7,165 bases of DNA. It comes from an uncultured Eubacterium sp. Its GTDB lineage: Bacteria; Bacillota_A; Clostridia; Lachnospirales; Lachnospiraceae. The stretch spans positions 1 through 7,165 of the forward strand of contig CAOKJJ010000224.1 in assembly GCA_948468465.1 (NCBI GenBank), in the 5' to 3' direction. Made by a program: the position numbers and the translations under genes. How positions within the stretch are numbered: position 1 is the first letter of the stretch; every line of letters starts with the position of its first letter. Positions 1 to 6,509 of this stretch are shown here, piece after piece. The notes under the pieces were generated by a model. The model was not told the DNA's origin, did no database searches, and saw only the letters and a program-made list of their open reading frames with translations.

Positions 1-42
1 TAACGCAGACATCAGGCACCTATTCACCGTTATTTACGCAAC

Positions 43-65
43 ACAGTACTAGTGTAATGTACTGT
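43..65. repeat. Short inverted repeat upstream of the IS630 fragment
   Basis: Seven-base arms ACAGTAC (43-49) and GTACTGT (59-65) are perfect inverted copies separated by 9 nt. They lie upstream of the transposase promoter, in the part expected to be the left end of the insertion element. They could be a transposase binding site or part of the terminal region, but I cannot identify a true terminal inverted repeat because the other end of the element is missing. Confidence 0.3.
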
Positions 66-106
66 TGATGTTTATCTAAATAGTCATCGCTATTTTTCTC
101 GCCATG

Positions 107-115
107 TGATATACT
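107..115 (+). promoter_or_regulatory. Candidate extended -10 promoter of the transposase remnant
   Basis: The sequence TGATATACT contains an extended -10 element: TG at 107-108, one spacer base, then TATACT at 110-115. No convincing -35 hexamer lies 17 bp upstream, which fits an extended -10 promoter. It is 23 bp before the ATG at 139. A weak purine-rich ribosome site (GGCGG, 125-129) lies between them. Confidence 0.4.
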
Positions 116-227
116 AAAAGAAACGGCGGTGATTCAACATGGCAAGACCTAAGATATATACAATTTCCTTAACCGATGATGAACGGACAAAATTAAAAGC
201 CATCATCCAAAGAAAGGACACCGCCGT
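116..227 (-). terminator. Possible foldback terminator downstream of the operon
   Basis: A perfect 9-bp inverted repeat (ACGGCGGTG at 123-131, CACCGCCGT at 219-227) encloses smaller pairings: TCCTT 166-170 with AAGGA 214-218, and GATGATG 175-181 with CATCATC 201-207. In the minus-strand RNA the base of the 9-bp stem runs directly into UUUCUUUU (complement of 116-123). This is the only terminator-like structure seen after the last operon gene. The 87-nt loop is far larger than usual, and much of it is transposase coding sequence, so the call is weak. Confidence 0.25.
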
Positions 228-270
228 CAGAACAATTACTTTGGACTGCGGAAAGTCCAGTATTTATTGA
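139..270 (+). pseudogene. Truncated IS630-family transposase, N-terminal fragment
   Basis: The reading frame from ATG 139 gives 43 residues beginning MARPKIYTISLTDDER. This is the characteristic start of IS630/Tc1-mariner-type transposases, where it leads into the helix-turn-helix DNA-binding region. A complete protein would be several hundred residues. Here the family resemblance stops after about residue 32 (around 230-236), and the frame runs into unrelated sequence before the TGA at 268-270. No DDE catalytic domain is present, so the fragment cannot transpose. The break falls at the stop codon of the convergent GtrA gene (236-238), so the last residues are antisense to that gene. Its own extended -10 promoter lies at 107-115. 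The identification rests on recalled family sequence, and the exact breakpoint is uncertain by several codons. Confidence 0.75.
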
Positions 271-640
271 TCAAAAAATTTACCGGAACCGTAATGCATA
301 GATTAATCATAGGGCTGATTGAGGAACGGATTCCGCAAAAATCAATCCAAAAGATTAACAGCAGATTATTAAGAATCAGGCCGGTTCCGGCATAGGCAAG
401 GAGGGTTTTCAGCCACAGCTTCCACCAGCAGCGGTACGGCGGCTGTTCTTGATTTTTTTCAGTAAATACATAATTACTATTCCAGTAGCAGGCATTTCCC
501 ACACTGATCAGAAACGCTGCTGTGCTGGCGGCAAGATAGTGTATATTCAGCCGGATAAGCAGCAGATAGGCAAGATAGTATATGCCGTTATTGGCCACGC
601 CTACAATGCCGAATTTGATTAACTGATTCCATCGTTTCAT
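236..640 (-). CDS. GtrA-family membrane protein (polyprenyl-linked sugar flippase)
   Basis: This small, very hydrophobic protein (134 residues from this start) has four predicted membrane segments, at about residues 8-30, 34-59, 75-99 and 108-126. Its N-terminal pattern (LIKFGIVGVANNGIYY) and C-terminal pattern (VPVNFLINKYWTF) are typical of the GtrA/GtcA family. These proteins help move an undecaprenyl-phosphate-linked sugar across the membrane. It is the last gene of the operon and lies close behind the aminotransferase fusion. With the GtrB-type glycosyltransferase and the YfhO-type protein it completes a three-component glycosylation set. I chose the ATG at 640 because GGA lies 7 nt before it. 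The ATG at 652 has only an AAGG directly touching it, but would add just four residues. The stop codon lies exactly where the IS630 remnant loses homology, yet the C terminus looks intact. Confidence 0.88.
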   Translation of the reverse strand: MKRWNQLIKFGIVGVANNGIYYLAYLLLIRLNIHYLAASTAAFLISVGNACYWNSNYVFTEKNQEQPPYRCWWKLWLKTLLAYAGTGLILNNLLLIFWIDFCGIRSSISPMINLCITVPVNFLINKYWTFRSPK

Positions 641-670
641 CCGATATTCCATCCTTATTCTAAAGAATCA

Positions 671-2377
671 TCACTGTATATGATCTGCGCCCTTGGGCTG
701 AAATTCATTAATAGCCTGGATTACGCGGTTCTGCTCCTCTTTGGTCATTCCGTTATACAGCGGAAGGGAGAGAACGGTCTGCGCGTCATTTTCCGTGACA
801 GGAAGGCTTCCTTCTTTTAACTGAAGGTACTGATAAGCTTCGGATAAATGAGGCGGAATGGGATAATGGATCAATGTCCCGATTCCTTTTTCCTCCAGAT
901 ACGCAATAAGTTCCGGGCGGAAGTCCGTCTGAATCACAAACTGATGCCAGATATGCGTTGCCCCGCTGCGGATTTTGGGCAGACGGATACAGGAATTATC
1001 CAGCTTGTCCAGGTAATTTCTGCACAGCATCTCTTTTTCCCGGTTTAACTCCTCCAGATGGGAAAGGCGGACGCGCAGCAGTCCTGCCTGCAGCTCATCA
1101 AGACGGGAATTTGTCCCTGCAACACAGTTATAGTACCGTTTCTCGCTGCCGTAATTGCGGAAAATCTGCACATCTCTGGCAAGCTTCGGATTATCGGTAA
1201 CGATGGCACCTCCGTCGCCGAATGCGCCTAAATTTTTAGAAGGATAGAAGGAAAAACAGCCAGCATCACCAAATGTACCAGTCATTTTTCCGTCGTAGCA
1301 GGCACCATGGGACTGCGCGCAGTCCTCCACTACCTTCAGTCCGTAACGTAAAGCAATTGCCATAATTGCATCCATTTTTGCTGCCTGCCCGTACAAATGG
1401 ACAACGAGAATGGCTTTTGTTTTTTCGGTAATTTTCTCTTCTATCTGCATTGGGTCTATCTGAAAATATTCATCCGGTTCGACGAATACCGGCACAGCAC
1501 CATTAATGGTAATACCCATTACACTGGCAATATATGTATTTCCCTGTACAATCACCTCGTCGCCTGGACCTATGCCCAGTACACGAAGCGCAATCCAAAG
1601 GGCGTCCAGGCCGCTGGCTACACCTACGCAGTATTTTGCGCCGGTAAATGCCGCAAATTCTTCTTCAAATGCCGTTACCTCTTTTCCCAGAACGTACCAG
1701 CCGGAACGCAGGACATCCAGCGCCTTTGCTTCAAACTCCTTCTGATACGCATAAAATCCCCTGTCCATACGATTGGGAACAATCTTTTCCTGCGGCAAAG
1801 GACAGCTTTCTTTTTCCCATTTTTCTTTTATCACAGCATATTCCTCAGCGGACAAGCTGTACCAGCGCAGTCCTTTATATTCCCCGCGCAGATACAGATG
1901 GTGCCGAAATTCCCCCTCATAGACAAAACCATACTTTTCATACAGACGAATCGCCCACAGATTGTCGGAAAGGACATTCAGATATACCTTTTCCAGATGA
2001 AACTCCGTAAACGCTTTTTCCAGAAGCTCATTCGTTGCTTTTACGGCAATGCCTTTTCCCTGAGCTTTTTTTCGCAGGACAATCGCATATTCGGCATGGC
2101 GTGCAGCAAAGTCAAAATTTTTCAGGCTGATCGTTCCCATATATTCGCCCTGTTCGTTTGCAACAGCAAAATGCACGCTTCCCCCCTGAACAGGCACAAT
2201 TTCCGCCCCCTGAATAAAGGCCATAACATCATCTCTTGTTTTTTCTTCGCCGGAAAACCGAAATCCTTTCTGTATATCTGCATCCTTCATCCATTCCAAC
2301 ATTCCGGCAGCATCCTCCGGCTGGAGTGCCCGCAGATAAATCTTCATTTCCGGCTCTGCCTGTACAGCTGCGTCCAT
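671..2377 (-). CDS. GNAT N-acetyltransferase / DegT-type dTDP-sugar 3-aminotransferase fusion
   Basis: Two enzymes are joined in one 568-residue chain. Residues about 12-182 form a RimJ/RimL-like GNAT domain; the acetyl-CoA loop is visible around KKAQGKGIA (103-111), followed by the NLWAIRLYEKYGF helix-strand. Residues about 203-562 form a complete DegT/DnrJ/EryC1/StrS PLP aminotransferase: VEDCAQSHGA with the cofactor-binding Asp352, FSFYPSKNLGAFGDGG with the Schiff-base Lys381, NSRLDELQA, and HYPIPPH (504-510). These features resemble the FdtB/QdtB/DesV group, which aminates the C3 keto group of dTDP-3-keto-6-deoxyhexoses. The predicted role is amination followed by N-acetylation in the cytoplasm. 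FdtA-like cupin, glycosyltransferase and flippase neighbours support this. In characterised Fuc3NAc/Qui3NAc pathways the acetyltransferase is a separate left-handed beta-helix protein. The ATG at 2377 is preferred because GGAGG lies 5 nt before it; the ATG at 2404 has no ribosome site. Confidence 0.9.
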   Translation of the reverse strand: MDAAVQAEPEMKIYLRALQPEDAAGMLEWMKDADIQKGFRFSGEEKTRDDVMAFIQGAEIVPVQGGSVHFAVANEQGEYMGTISLKNFDFAARHAEYAIVLRKKAQGKGIAVKATNELLEKAFTEFHLEKVYLNVLSDNLWAIRLYEKYGFVYEGEFRHHLYLRGEYKGLRWYSLSAEEYAVIKEKWEKESCPLPQEKIVPNRMDRGFYAYQKEFEAKALDVLRSGWYVLGKEVTAFEEEFAAFTGAKYCVGVASGLDALWIALRVLGIGPGDEVIVQGNTYIASVMGITINGAVPVFVEPDEYFQIDPMQIEEKITEKTKAILVVHLYGQAAKMDAIMAIALRYGLKVVEDCAQSHGACYDGKMTGTFGDAGCFSFYPSKNLGAFGDGGAIVTDNPKLARDVQIFRNYGSEKRYYNCVAGTNSRLDELQAGLLRVRLSHLEELNREKEMLCRNYLDKLDNSCIRLPKIRSGATHIWHQFVIQTDFRPELIAYLEEKGIGTLIHYPIPPHLSEAYQYLQLKEGSLPVTENDAQTVLSLPLYNGMTKEEQNRVIQAINEFQPKGADHIQ

Positions 2378-2382
2378 CTCTT

Positions 2383-2387
2383 CCTCC
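2383..2387 (-). promoter_or_regulatory. Shine-Dalgarno site deciding the start of the fusion gene
   Basis: On the minus strand GGAGG, within AGAAGGAGG, lies 5 nt before the ATG at 2375-2377. The upstream in-frame ATG at 2402-2404 is preceded by CCAGAAAATC, which offers no pairing. Translation therefore most likely begins at 2377. Confidence 0.7.
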
Positions 2388-2415
2388 TTCTGCTTTCTGA
2401 ACATGATTTTCTGGT

Positions 2416-2445
2416 ATAAAAAAGCATCGCTGTTTACTGCTGCTT
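2416..2445 (-). terminator. Weak hairpin plus U-tract inside the operon (candidate attenuator)
   Basis: In minus-strand RNA, AAGCA-GC (2445-2439) can pair with GC-GA-UGCUU (2430-2422), leaving a 2-nt bulge and an 8-nt loop. The run of six U at 2423-2418 overlaps the end of the stem. The structure spans the glycosyltransferase stop codon (2434-2436) and precedes the ribosome site of the fusion gene. It has the form of a weak intrinsic terminator. Because more operon genes follow, partial termination or 3'-end definition is likelier than full stop. Confidence 0.35.
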
Positions 2446-3375
2446 CTCCTGCTCATTATCTCCTTCCTCCTCAATAATGTAGGCAGGACGGTTGCGGGAG
2501 GCATCAAAAGTTCTCCACAAATATCCTCCGAGTATTCCCAGAGTAAGCATGATCACGCCAAAGCTGAATAGATTAAATATAAATAAGGTAGCCCAGCCGC
2601 TGACATGAATCTGCCCGGTCAGTTTAGCGATAAAAACAACAATTGCCCAAATCACAGATATGATGCAGGATAAACTTCCAATCACGCATACCAGCGTGAT
2701 CGGGAAGGTAGAAAAGCTGAATAACGTATCGGAAACAAGACGAAACTTCTTTTTCAGCGTCCAGCGGCTTTTTCCGATTTCCCGCTGAAGCCGGGTGTAA
2801 TATACGCTATCTGTTGTAAATCCGCTCCATAAAATTTGTCCGGTCAATGCACTGTTTTTTTCGTCCAAAAGCAGAAGTACGCGGATAACCTTCCGATCCA
2901 GCAGATATACATCAAAACCGCCTTTGGGCATCTGCGGCAATGCTGCTTTCCTAACCATCCAGTAATATAAATTGGCAAACAGCGTCTGGCTCTGACTCTC
3001 CTGACGGTCTTTCCGCACAGCCAGAACAACATGATTTCCCTTCTTCCATGATTCAACCATCTCCAGGACAAGCTGTGTCGGCTCCTGCAGATCCGCAGCC
3101 TTCACCACTGCACACTCTCCGGTGCATTTCGACAGGCCGCAGAGTATCGCCGCATGCGAACCCCAGTTCCGGGACAGAGAAAAAATTCGAATCCGCGAAT
3201 CCTGTTTTGCCAACTCCTGCATCACCTGATAGCTGTTATCCTGCGATCCGTCATTCACCATAACAATTTCCCATTCTATTTCTGTATGGACGAACAGCTT
3301 TTCCTGCATATCCCGATACAGGGGAAGCAGGTTATCCTGATTAAAATATACAGGAATAACGATTGATACTTTCAT
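2434..3375 (-). CDS. GtrB/CsbB-type family 2 glycosyltransferase, membrane anchored
   Basis: This 313-residue protein has an N-terminal GT-A domain of the DPM1/GtrB type: IVIPVYFNQDNL (5-16), VNDGSQDNS (40-48) and ADLQEP (94-99). Two membrane helices follow at about 224-250 and 260-287, then a short charged cytoplasmic tail. Length and topology match GtrB/CsbB enzymes, which transfer a sugar from a nucleotide donor to undecaprenyl phosphate at the inner membrane face. The motif GKSRWTLKKKFRL (201-213) is the usual juxtamembrane segment of this family. The usual DxD is altered: residues 92-95 read KAAD, so the first Asp is Ala. The gene begins 5 nt after the cupin gene, with an AAGGAA site (3385-3390) inside that gene's end, suggesting translational coupling. 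From context the donor is probably a dTDP-3-acetamido-3,6-dideoxyhexose rather than UDP-Glc or UDP-GlcNAc; this is inference. Confidence 0.9.
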   Translation of the reverse strand: MKVSIVIPVYFNQDNLLPLYRDMQEKLFVHTEIEWEIVMVNDGSQDNSYQVMQELAKQDSRIRIFSLSRNWGSHAAILCGLSKCTGECAVVKAADLQEPTQLVLEMVESWKKGNHVVLAVRKDRQESQSQTLFANLYYWMVRKAALPQMPKGGFDVYLLDRKVIRVLLLLDEKNSALTGQILWSGFTTDSVYYTRLQREIGKSRWTLKKKFRLVSDTLFSFSTFPITLVCVIGSLSCIISVIWAIVVFIAKLTGQIHVSGWATLFIFNLFSFGVIMLTLGILGGYLWRTFDASRNRPAYIIEEEGDNEQEKQQ

Positions 3376-3380
3376 TTCTT

Positions 3381-3836
3381 CTATTTCCTTCCTTGCGTGC
3401 TCTGTCCATTTATTCCAGAATATTCTTCCTGAATTACCCGCAGAAACTCATCATAATCGCGGATATATTCTTCTGGACAATAATTGCTGGAAGCAATGCA
3501 CAGCAAAACGGAATCCTCACTGAAATCATACATGTCCTTCCATATCATCGGCGGAATGTACAGTCCTGTATGCGGGCGGTTCAGGCAGAAAACTGCCTCG
3601 TTTCCTTTTCCGTCTTTTACCCTGACCTTGCTCTTTCCCGCAACATTAATCAAGATAAATTCTGATTCCCGGTTTGCATGCTGCCCGCGCACGACATTTT
3701 CCCCTGAACCGTAAATATAAAATATCCGTTTAATTTCAAAAGGAATATCCTTCATTCCCTCGACAATTACTAAATGCCCGCGTTCATCACCTTTCTGAAC
3801 AAATTCCAGCATTTGTACACCGATATATCTGGACAT
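3381..3836 (-). CDS. WxcM/FdtA-like cupin, putative dTDP-sugar 3,4-ketoisomerase (divergent active site)
   Basis: This is a 151-residue single-domain cupin of the FdtA/QdtA/WxcM-like family, whose known members convert dTDP-4-keto-6-deoxyglucose to a 3-keto-6-deoxyhexose before amination. Visible family features are the DERGHLVIVEG start, PFEIKRIFYIYG (32-43), RGQHANRESEF (50-60), GLYIPPMIWKDMYDFS (91-106), and the C-terminal EEYIRDYDEFLR. The neighbouring FdtB-like aminotransferase needs exactly such a 3-keto substrate, so context supports the role. However, of the three-histidine cluster described for FdtA only His53 is kept. The second His is Asn55, the third appears to be Lys100, and the Tyr proposed as catalytic acid in QdtA aligns with Phe39. 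It may be active by another route, have altered specificity, or be non-catalytic. The start at 3836 is chosen because GGAGG lies 5 nt upstream; the ATG at 3866 has no ribosome site. Confidence 0.82.
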   Translation of the reverse strand: MSRYIGVQMLEFVQKGDERGHLVIVEGMKDIPFEIKRIFYIYGSGENVVRGQHANRESEFILINVAGKSKVRVKDGKGNEAVFCLNRPHTGLYIPPMIWKDMYDFSEDSVLLCIASSNYCPEEYIRDYDEFLRVIQEEYSGINGQSTQGRK

Positions 3837-3841
3837 GTCTT

Positions 3842-3846
3842 CCTCC
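3842..3846 (-). promoter_or_regulatory. Shine-Dalgarno site deciding the start of the cupin gene
   Basis: GGAGG on the minus strand is followed by AAGAC and then ATG (3834-3836). The family homology also begins just after this Met. The longer frame from 3866 would add ten residues with no homology and no ribosome site. Confidence 0.7.
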
Positions 3847-3850
3847 ATTC

Positions 3851-3883
3851 TGTGCGCAGTGCACATTTTCTGCGTTATGCAGA
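3851..3883 (-). repeat. Two tandem mini-hairpins between the YfhO and cupin genes
   Basis: Two perfect 5-bp stems, each with a 5-nt loop, sit side by side: TCTGC/GCAGA (3883-3869 on the minus strand) overlapping the yfhO stop codon, and TGTGC/GCACA (3865-3851) just before the cupin ribosome site. No U-tract follows either one, so they are not intrinsic terminators. They might affect mRNA stability or access to the downstream GGAGG. Confidence 0.35.
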
Positions 3884-6481
3884 TTGTATTTTGTCCTTTT
3901 TTCCTTTAACCCGTTCTAACCATGTACAGATTCCCGCCGCCAATACCGCCAAAAGATAACCTATAGAAACAACAGTTCCTGCATAGAAATCCTTCGGTCT
4001 GAACTTCATCACCACCGTATGCTCGCCTTCATCCATTAAAAGCCCCATAAAGCATCGGTTTACCGTCTGAATTTCTTCTTTCTCTCCGTCAATATAGGCT
4101 GACCATCCCTTATGTGCAGACTGCAGAAATGTGAGAACCCCTGCACTTGGCGCATTTACCGTCAATTCAATACGGTTAAGTCCAAAATAAGAAACATTGA
4201 CGCAGGGATCTGCTGTCATCCGCTCTTTATTCACCAGCTCTGCTGCTGCCGGAAGCTGCCTGGAAGATCCAATCTCGACTTTCTGATATTGTACATCCAC
4301 ATCCGGGAAATAAATATCCACATATTTTCTCCCGCTTCCTTCCTCCTCCCGAAGCAAAAATTCTTCCTGATAAGAATATATTCCACCGCTGTTATCCCAG
4401 AAAACCAAGAGCAGTTCAATAACGTTTCCTTCTGTCCGCTTTGCATCCGAATCCGTAAAATACAGACGGATATTTTCCGTTTTTTCCAGACCGGCGCTGA
4501 ATATTCCTTCCAAAACTGCAGCGCCGTTCTCCATGCCTATGGGAAGTTCCTGCCTGCTCAGGATTTCCGGGCGCAGCCGGTCAGTATGCCCATGGCTGTT
4601 CTGACCATCCTGCGGCAGACTTCCTGTCAGTTCCTCTCTCCACAAGGCATTGTCCAGAAAAATCTGTTCCGGTGCGGCATTCCCCTCATCCTTCCACTGA
4701 TCGTAATCGGTATTCTCTGCCGTCACCACATTATCGGTAAAATAAATAACAGGATTCGTTTCCATAATGCTCCTGCGGTATGTGTCTTTAAATTCTTCGA
4801 TACTATTCATCAGAAAGGAAATATATCCTTCTTCATCAAATGTTTTTTGAAAAACAATGGCCTGGCCGTTCAGCCCGCTGGTGCTGCGCTTATGCCCGGC
4901 AAAGTTCATCTCTCTTATCCGGTTGTTCACTTTGGCATATTCCTGGCTGACTGCCGCCCGAACCGCCGCGTTAGAACAGTAATCCGTACTTTTATAACAA
5001 GTTACCGTAATTGGTCCTTCCAGCGCTGAAAACGTCAGCAGTTCAATGCTGACTACCCCGATAAGCGCTGCCTTCTGCTGCCACCCTGCCAGCTGCTTTG
5101 TCCTAATAAAAGAAAACACCGCCGCATAAATCCCCATAAGAGAGGCAGTCACAAATGCAGATTCCGAAAATGCCAGCAGCCCCGAACTATCCTTCAACTC
5201 TGCATAGTAGCCAAACAGCACGGCCAGCACAGCAAAAAGCAGTATCACCGCCGCCATCCGTTTGGCAAACGCAAGAACGTTTTCTTCTATTTTTCCTGAA
5301 AATACTTCCTGCATCAGCGGCATTGCCGCCAGAAGTACAAAAAAAGACACAAACACCCTAGCCAGCGTCGGAAAACGGAAATTCTGCATCATGGGCAAAA
5401 TACGGTAAAGCAGGCTGTGCAGGAAAGAATCTTTGCTGACAATTAAACAGGCAATGAGCGCCAGTACTGCATAGATATGTTTACTGCGCGTTTTTTTAAC
5501 CAGCAGCGCCGGAAAAAGGAGCACAGGAAAAAGCCCGAAATACACATTTACCATGCTTGGCTCAAGTCCTGGAATAAACTGCGTCATCCGGGGAAAAATA
5601 AGGGAAAGCATCGTGCTGAACGGATACGTATTGGGAACCTGCCCCAGCCCATTCGTCCTGGTAAGCTGTCCCATATGGCAGAGAAAAGGAATCAGCGTTA
5701 CCGCCCCTGCCAGCACCGTACAGATACACAACTGGATAAATACTTTTACAGAGGTCAGAAAAACGGTCGTATTCTTTCCTGTACGCCACAGACGGCAGAC
5801 ATACCAGACATAGGGAATAAGAAATAAAAATGCCTGATAAAACAGCTCCGGATAACCGCCAGTCAGAATCAGTCCTCCGCACAATCCAGCCAAAAGAAGA
5901 TGCAGCACTTTCTTTTCCCGTATATATTTCTGCACAAAATAAAAAAGCCAGGGAATCCACGCTGCCGAAATAATAATCATAATATGCTGTGCATTTGACA
6001 GAAACACCCCGCATCCGCCGTAAAGTAAACCGGCGGCTATCCCTGCGCAAAGCCCCGAAACCGATAAAAACGCTCCGTTTTCTTCCGGCCTGCGCTCTGC
6101 CAGCTCCTTCCCTGCCAACAAAAACATGCCAAACTGCGCAATAACGATGTGCATCACATACGATGCCGCCAGGATGTGCGGCGAATACCCAAAAACCAGT
6201 GCCAGAAAAAGCGTCAGCGGATACCAGACAGGAGAACCAAACACCGCATAATACGGCGAACCGTAACGCATTAACGGATTCCAGAGCGGAACTGTCCCGG
6301 AAGCCAATGCATCCGTCATCAGCACCTGCGTAGGATACTCCGCATCCCAGATATCATACTTCATTAAATTTTCCCCAAGCAGCAGCGACCAGTTCGCACA
6401 TGCACTAAACAATACATAAAACAGAAAAACACCAGCAGCAATTCGTACCGGATGCGTCTTTATCCAACGTTCTCCCACCAT
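3875..6481 (-). CDS. yfhO: YfhO-family polytopic membrane protein, putative GT-C glycosyltransferase
   Basis: At 868 residues this is close to Bacillus subtilis YfhO in length. The N-terminal half (about 1-485) is a multi-helix membrane region. The large first outer loop holds KYDIWDAEYP (41-50), whose acidic residues fit the catalytic position of GT-C enzymes, and PLWNPLMRYGSPYY (65-78). GGYPELFYQ (208-216) is a further family-like motif. Residues about 490-830 form a long extracytoplasmic domain. It ends in the typical KGWSAYIDGEKEE...GEHTVVMKFRPKDF...G pattern, followed by a last helix (about 832-855) and a basic tail. YfhO proteins transfer sugars from undecaprenyl phosphate to lipoteichoic or wall teichoic acid. 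As first gene of the operon it likely performs the final transfer; the acceptor polymer cannot be read from the sequence. The start at 6481 has GGGAG 8 nt upstream (6490-6494). Confidence 0.88.
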   Translation of the reverse strand: MVGERWIKTHPVRIAAGVFLFYVLFSACANWSLLLGENLMKYDIWDAEYPTQVLMTDALASGTVPLWNPLMRYGSPYYAVFGSPVWYPLTLFLALVFGYSPHILAASYVMHIVIAQFGMFLLAGKELAERRPEENGAFLSVSGLCAGIAAGLLYGGCGVFLSNAQHIMIIISAAWIPWLFYFVQKYIREKKVLHLLLAGLCGGLILTGGYPELFYQAFLFLIPYVWYVCRLWRTGKNTTVFLTSVKVFIQLCICTVLAGAVTLIPFLCHMGQLTRTNGLGQVPNTYPFSTMLSLIFPRMTQFIPGLEPSMVNVYFGLFPVLLFPALLVKKTRSKHIYAVLALIACLIVSKDSFLHSLLYRILPMMQNFRFPTLARVFVSFFVLLAAMPLMQEVFSGKIEENVLAFAKRMAAVILLFAVLAVLFGYYAELKDSSGLLAFSESAFVTASLMGIYAAVFSFIRTKQLAGWQQKAALIGVVSIELLTFSALEGPITVTCYKSTDYCSNAAVRAAVSQEYAKVNNRIREMNFAGHKRSTSGLNGQAIVFQKTFDEEGYISFLMNSIEEFKDTYRRSIMETNPVIYFTDNVVTAENTDYDQWKDEGNAAPEQIFLDNALWREELTGSLPQDGQNSHGHTDRLRPEILSRQELPIGMENGAAVLEGIFSAGLEKTENIRLYFTDSDAKRTEGNVIELLLVFWDNSGGIYSYQEEFLLREEEGSGRKYVDIYFPDVDVQYQKVEIGSSRQLPAAAELVNKERMTADPCVNVSYFGLNRIELTVNAPSAGVLTFLQSAHKGWSAYIDGEKEEIQTVNRCFMGLLMDEGEHTVVMKFRPKDFYAGTVVSIGYLLAVLAAGICTWLERVKGKKDKIQSA

Positions 6482-6509
6482 TTCCTAATCTCCCTTCATT
6501 TCCTTAACG

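Noticed and set aside
1397..2419. Long plus-strand open frame of 340 codons opposite the fusion gene
   Set aside because: It lies wholly antisense to a well-supported enzyme, has a Phe/His/Tyr-rich composition typical of antisense reading, and shows no recognisable motif or ribosome site.
3079..3102. Interpreting the KAAD motif as proof of an inactive glycosyltransferase
   Set aside because: The rest of the catalytic domain and both membrane helices are intact, and related Firmicute enzymes with a non-acidic first DxD residue exist.
4112..5029. Plus-strand open frame of 305 codons opposite the YfhO-type gene
   Set aside because: It is an antisense shadow of the extracytoplasmic domain coding region, rich in Cys, His and Arg, with no family resemblance.
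5562..6050. Minus-strand open frame of 162 codons in another frame of the YfhO-type gene
   Set aside because: It overlaps a gene with continuous family motifs in the main frame; its Arg, Ser and Tyr-rich sequence fits an out-of-frame reading.
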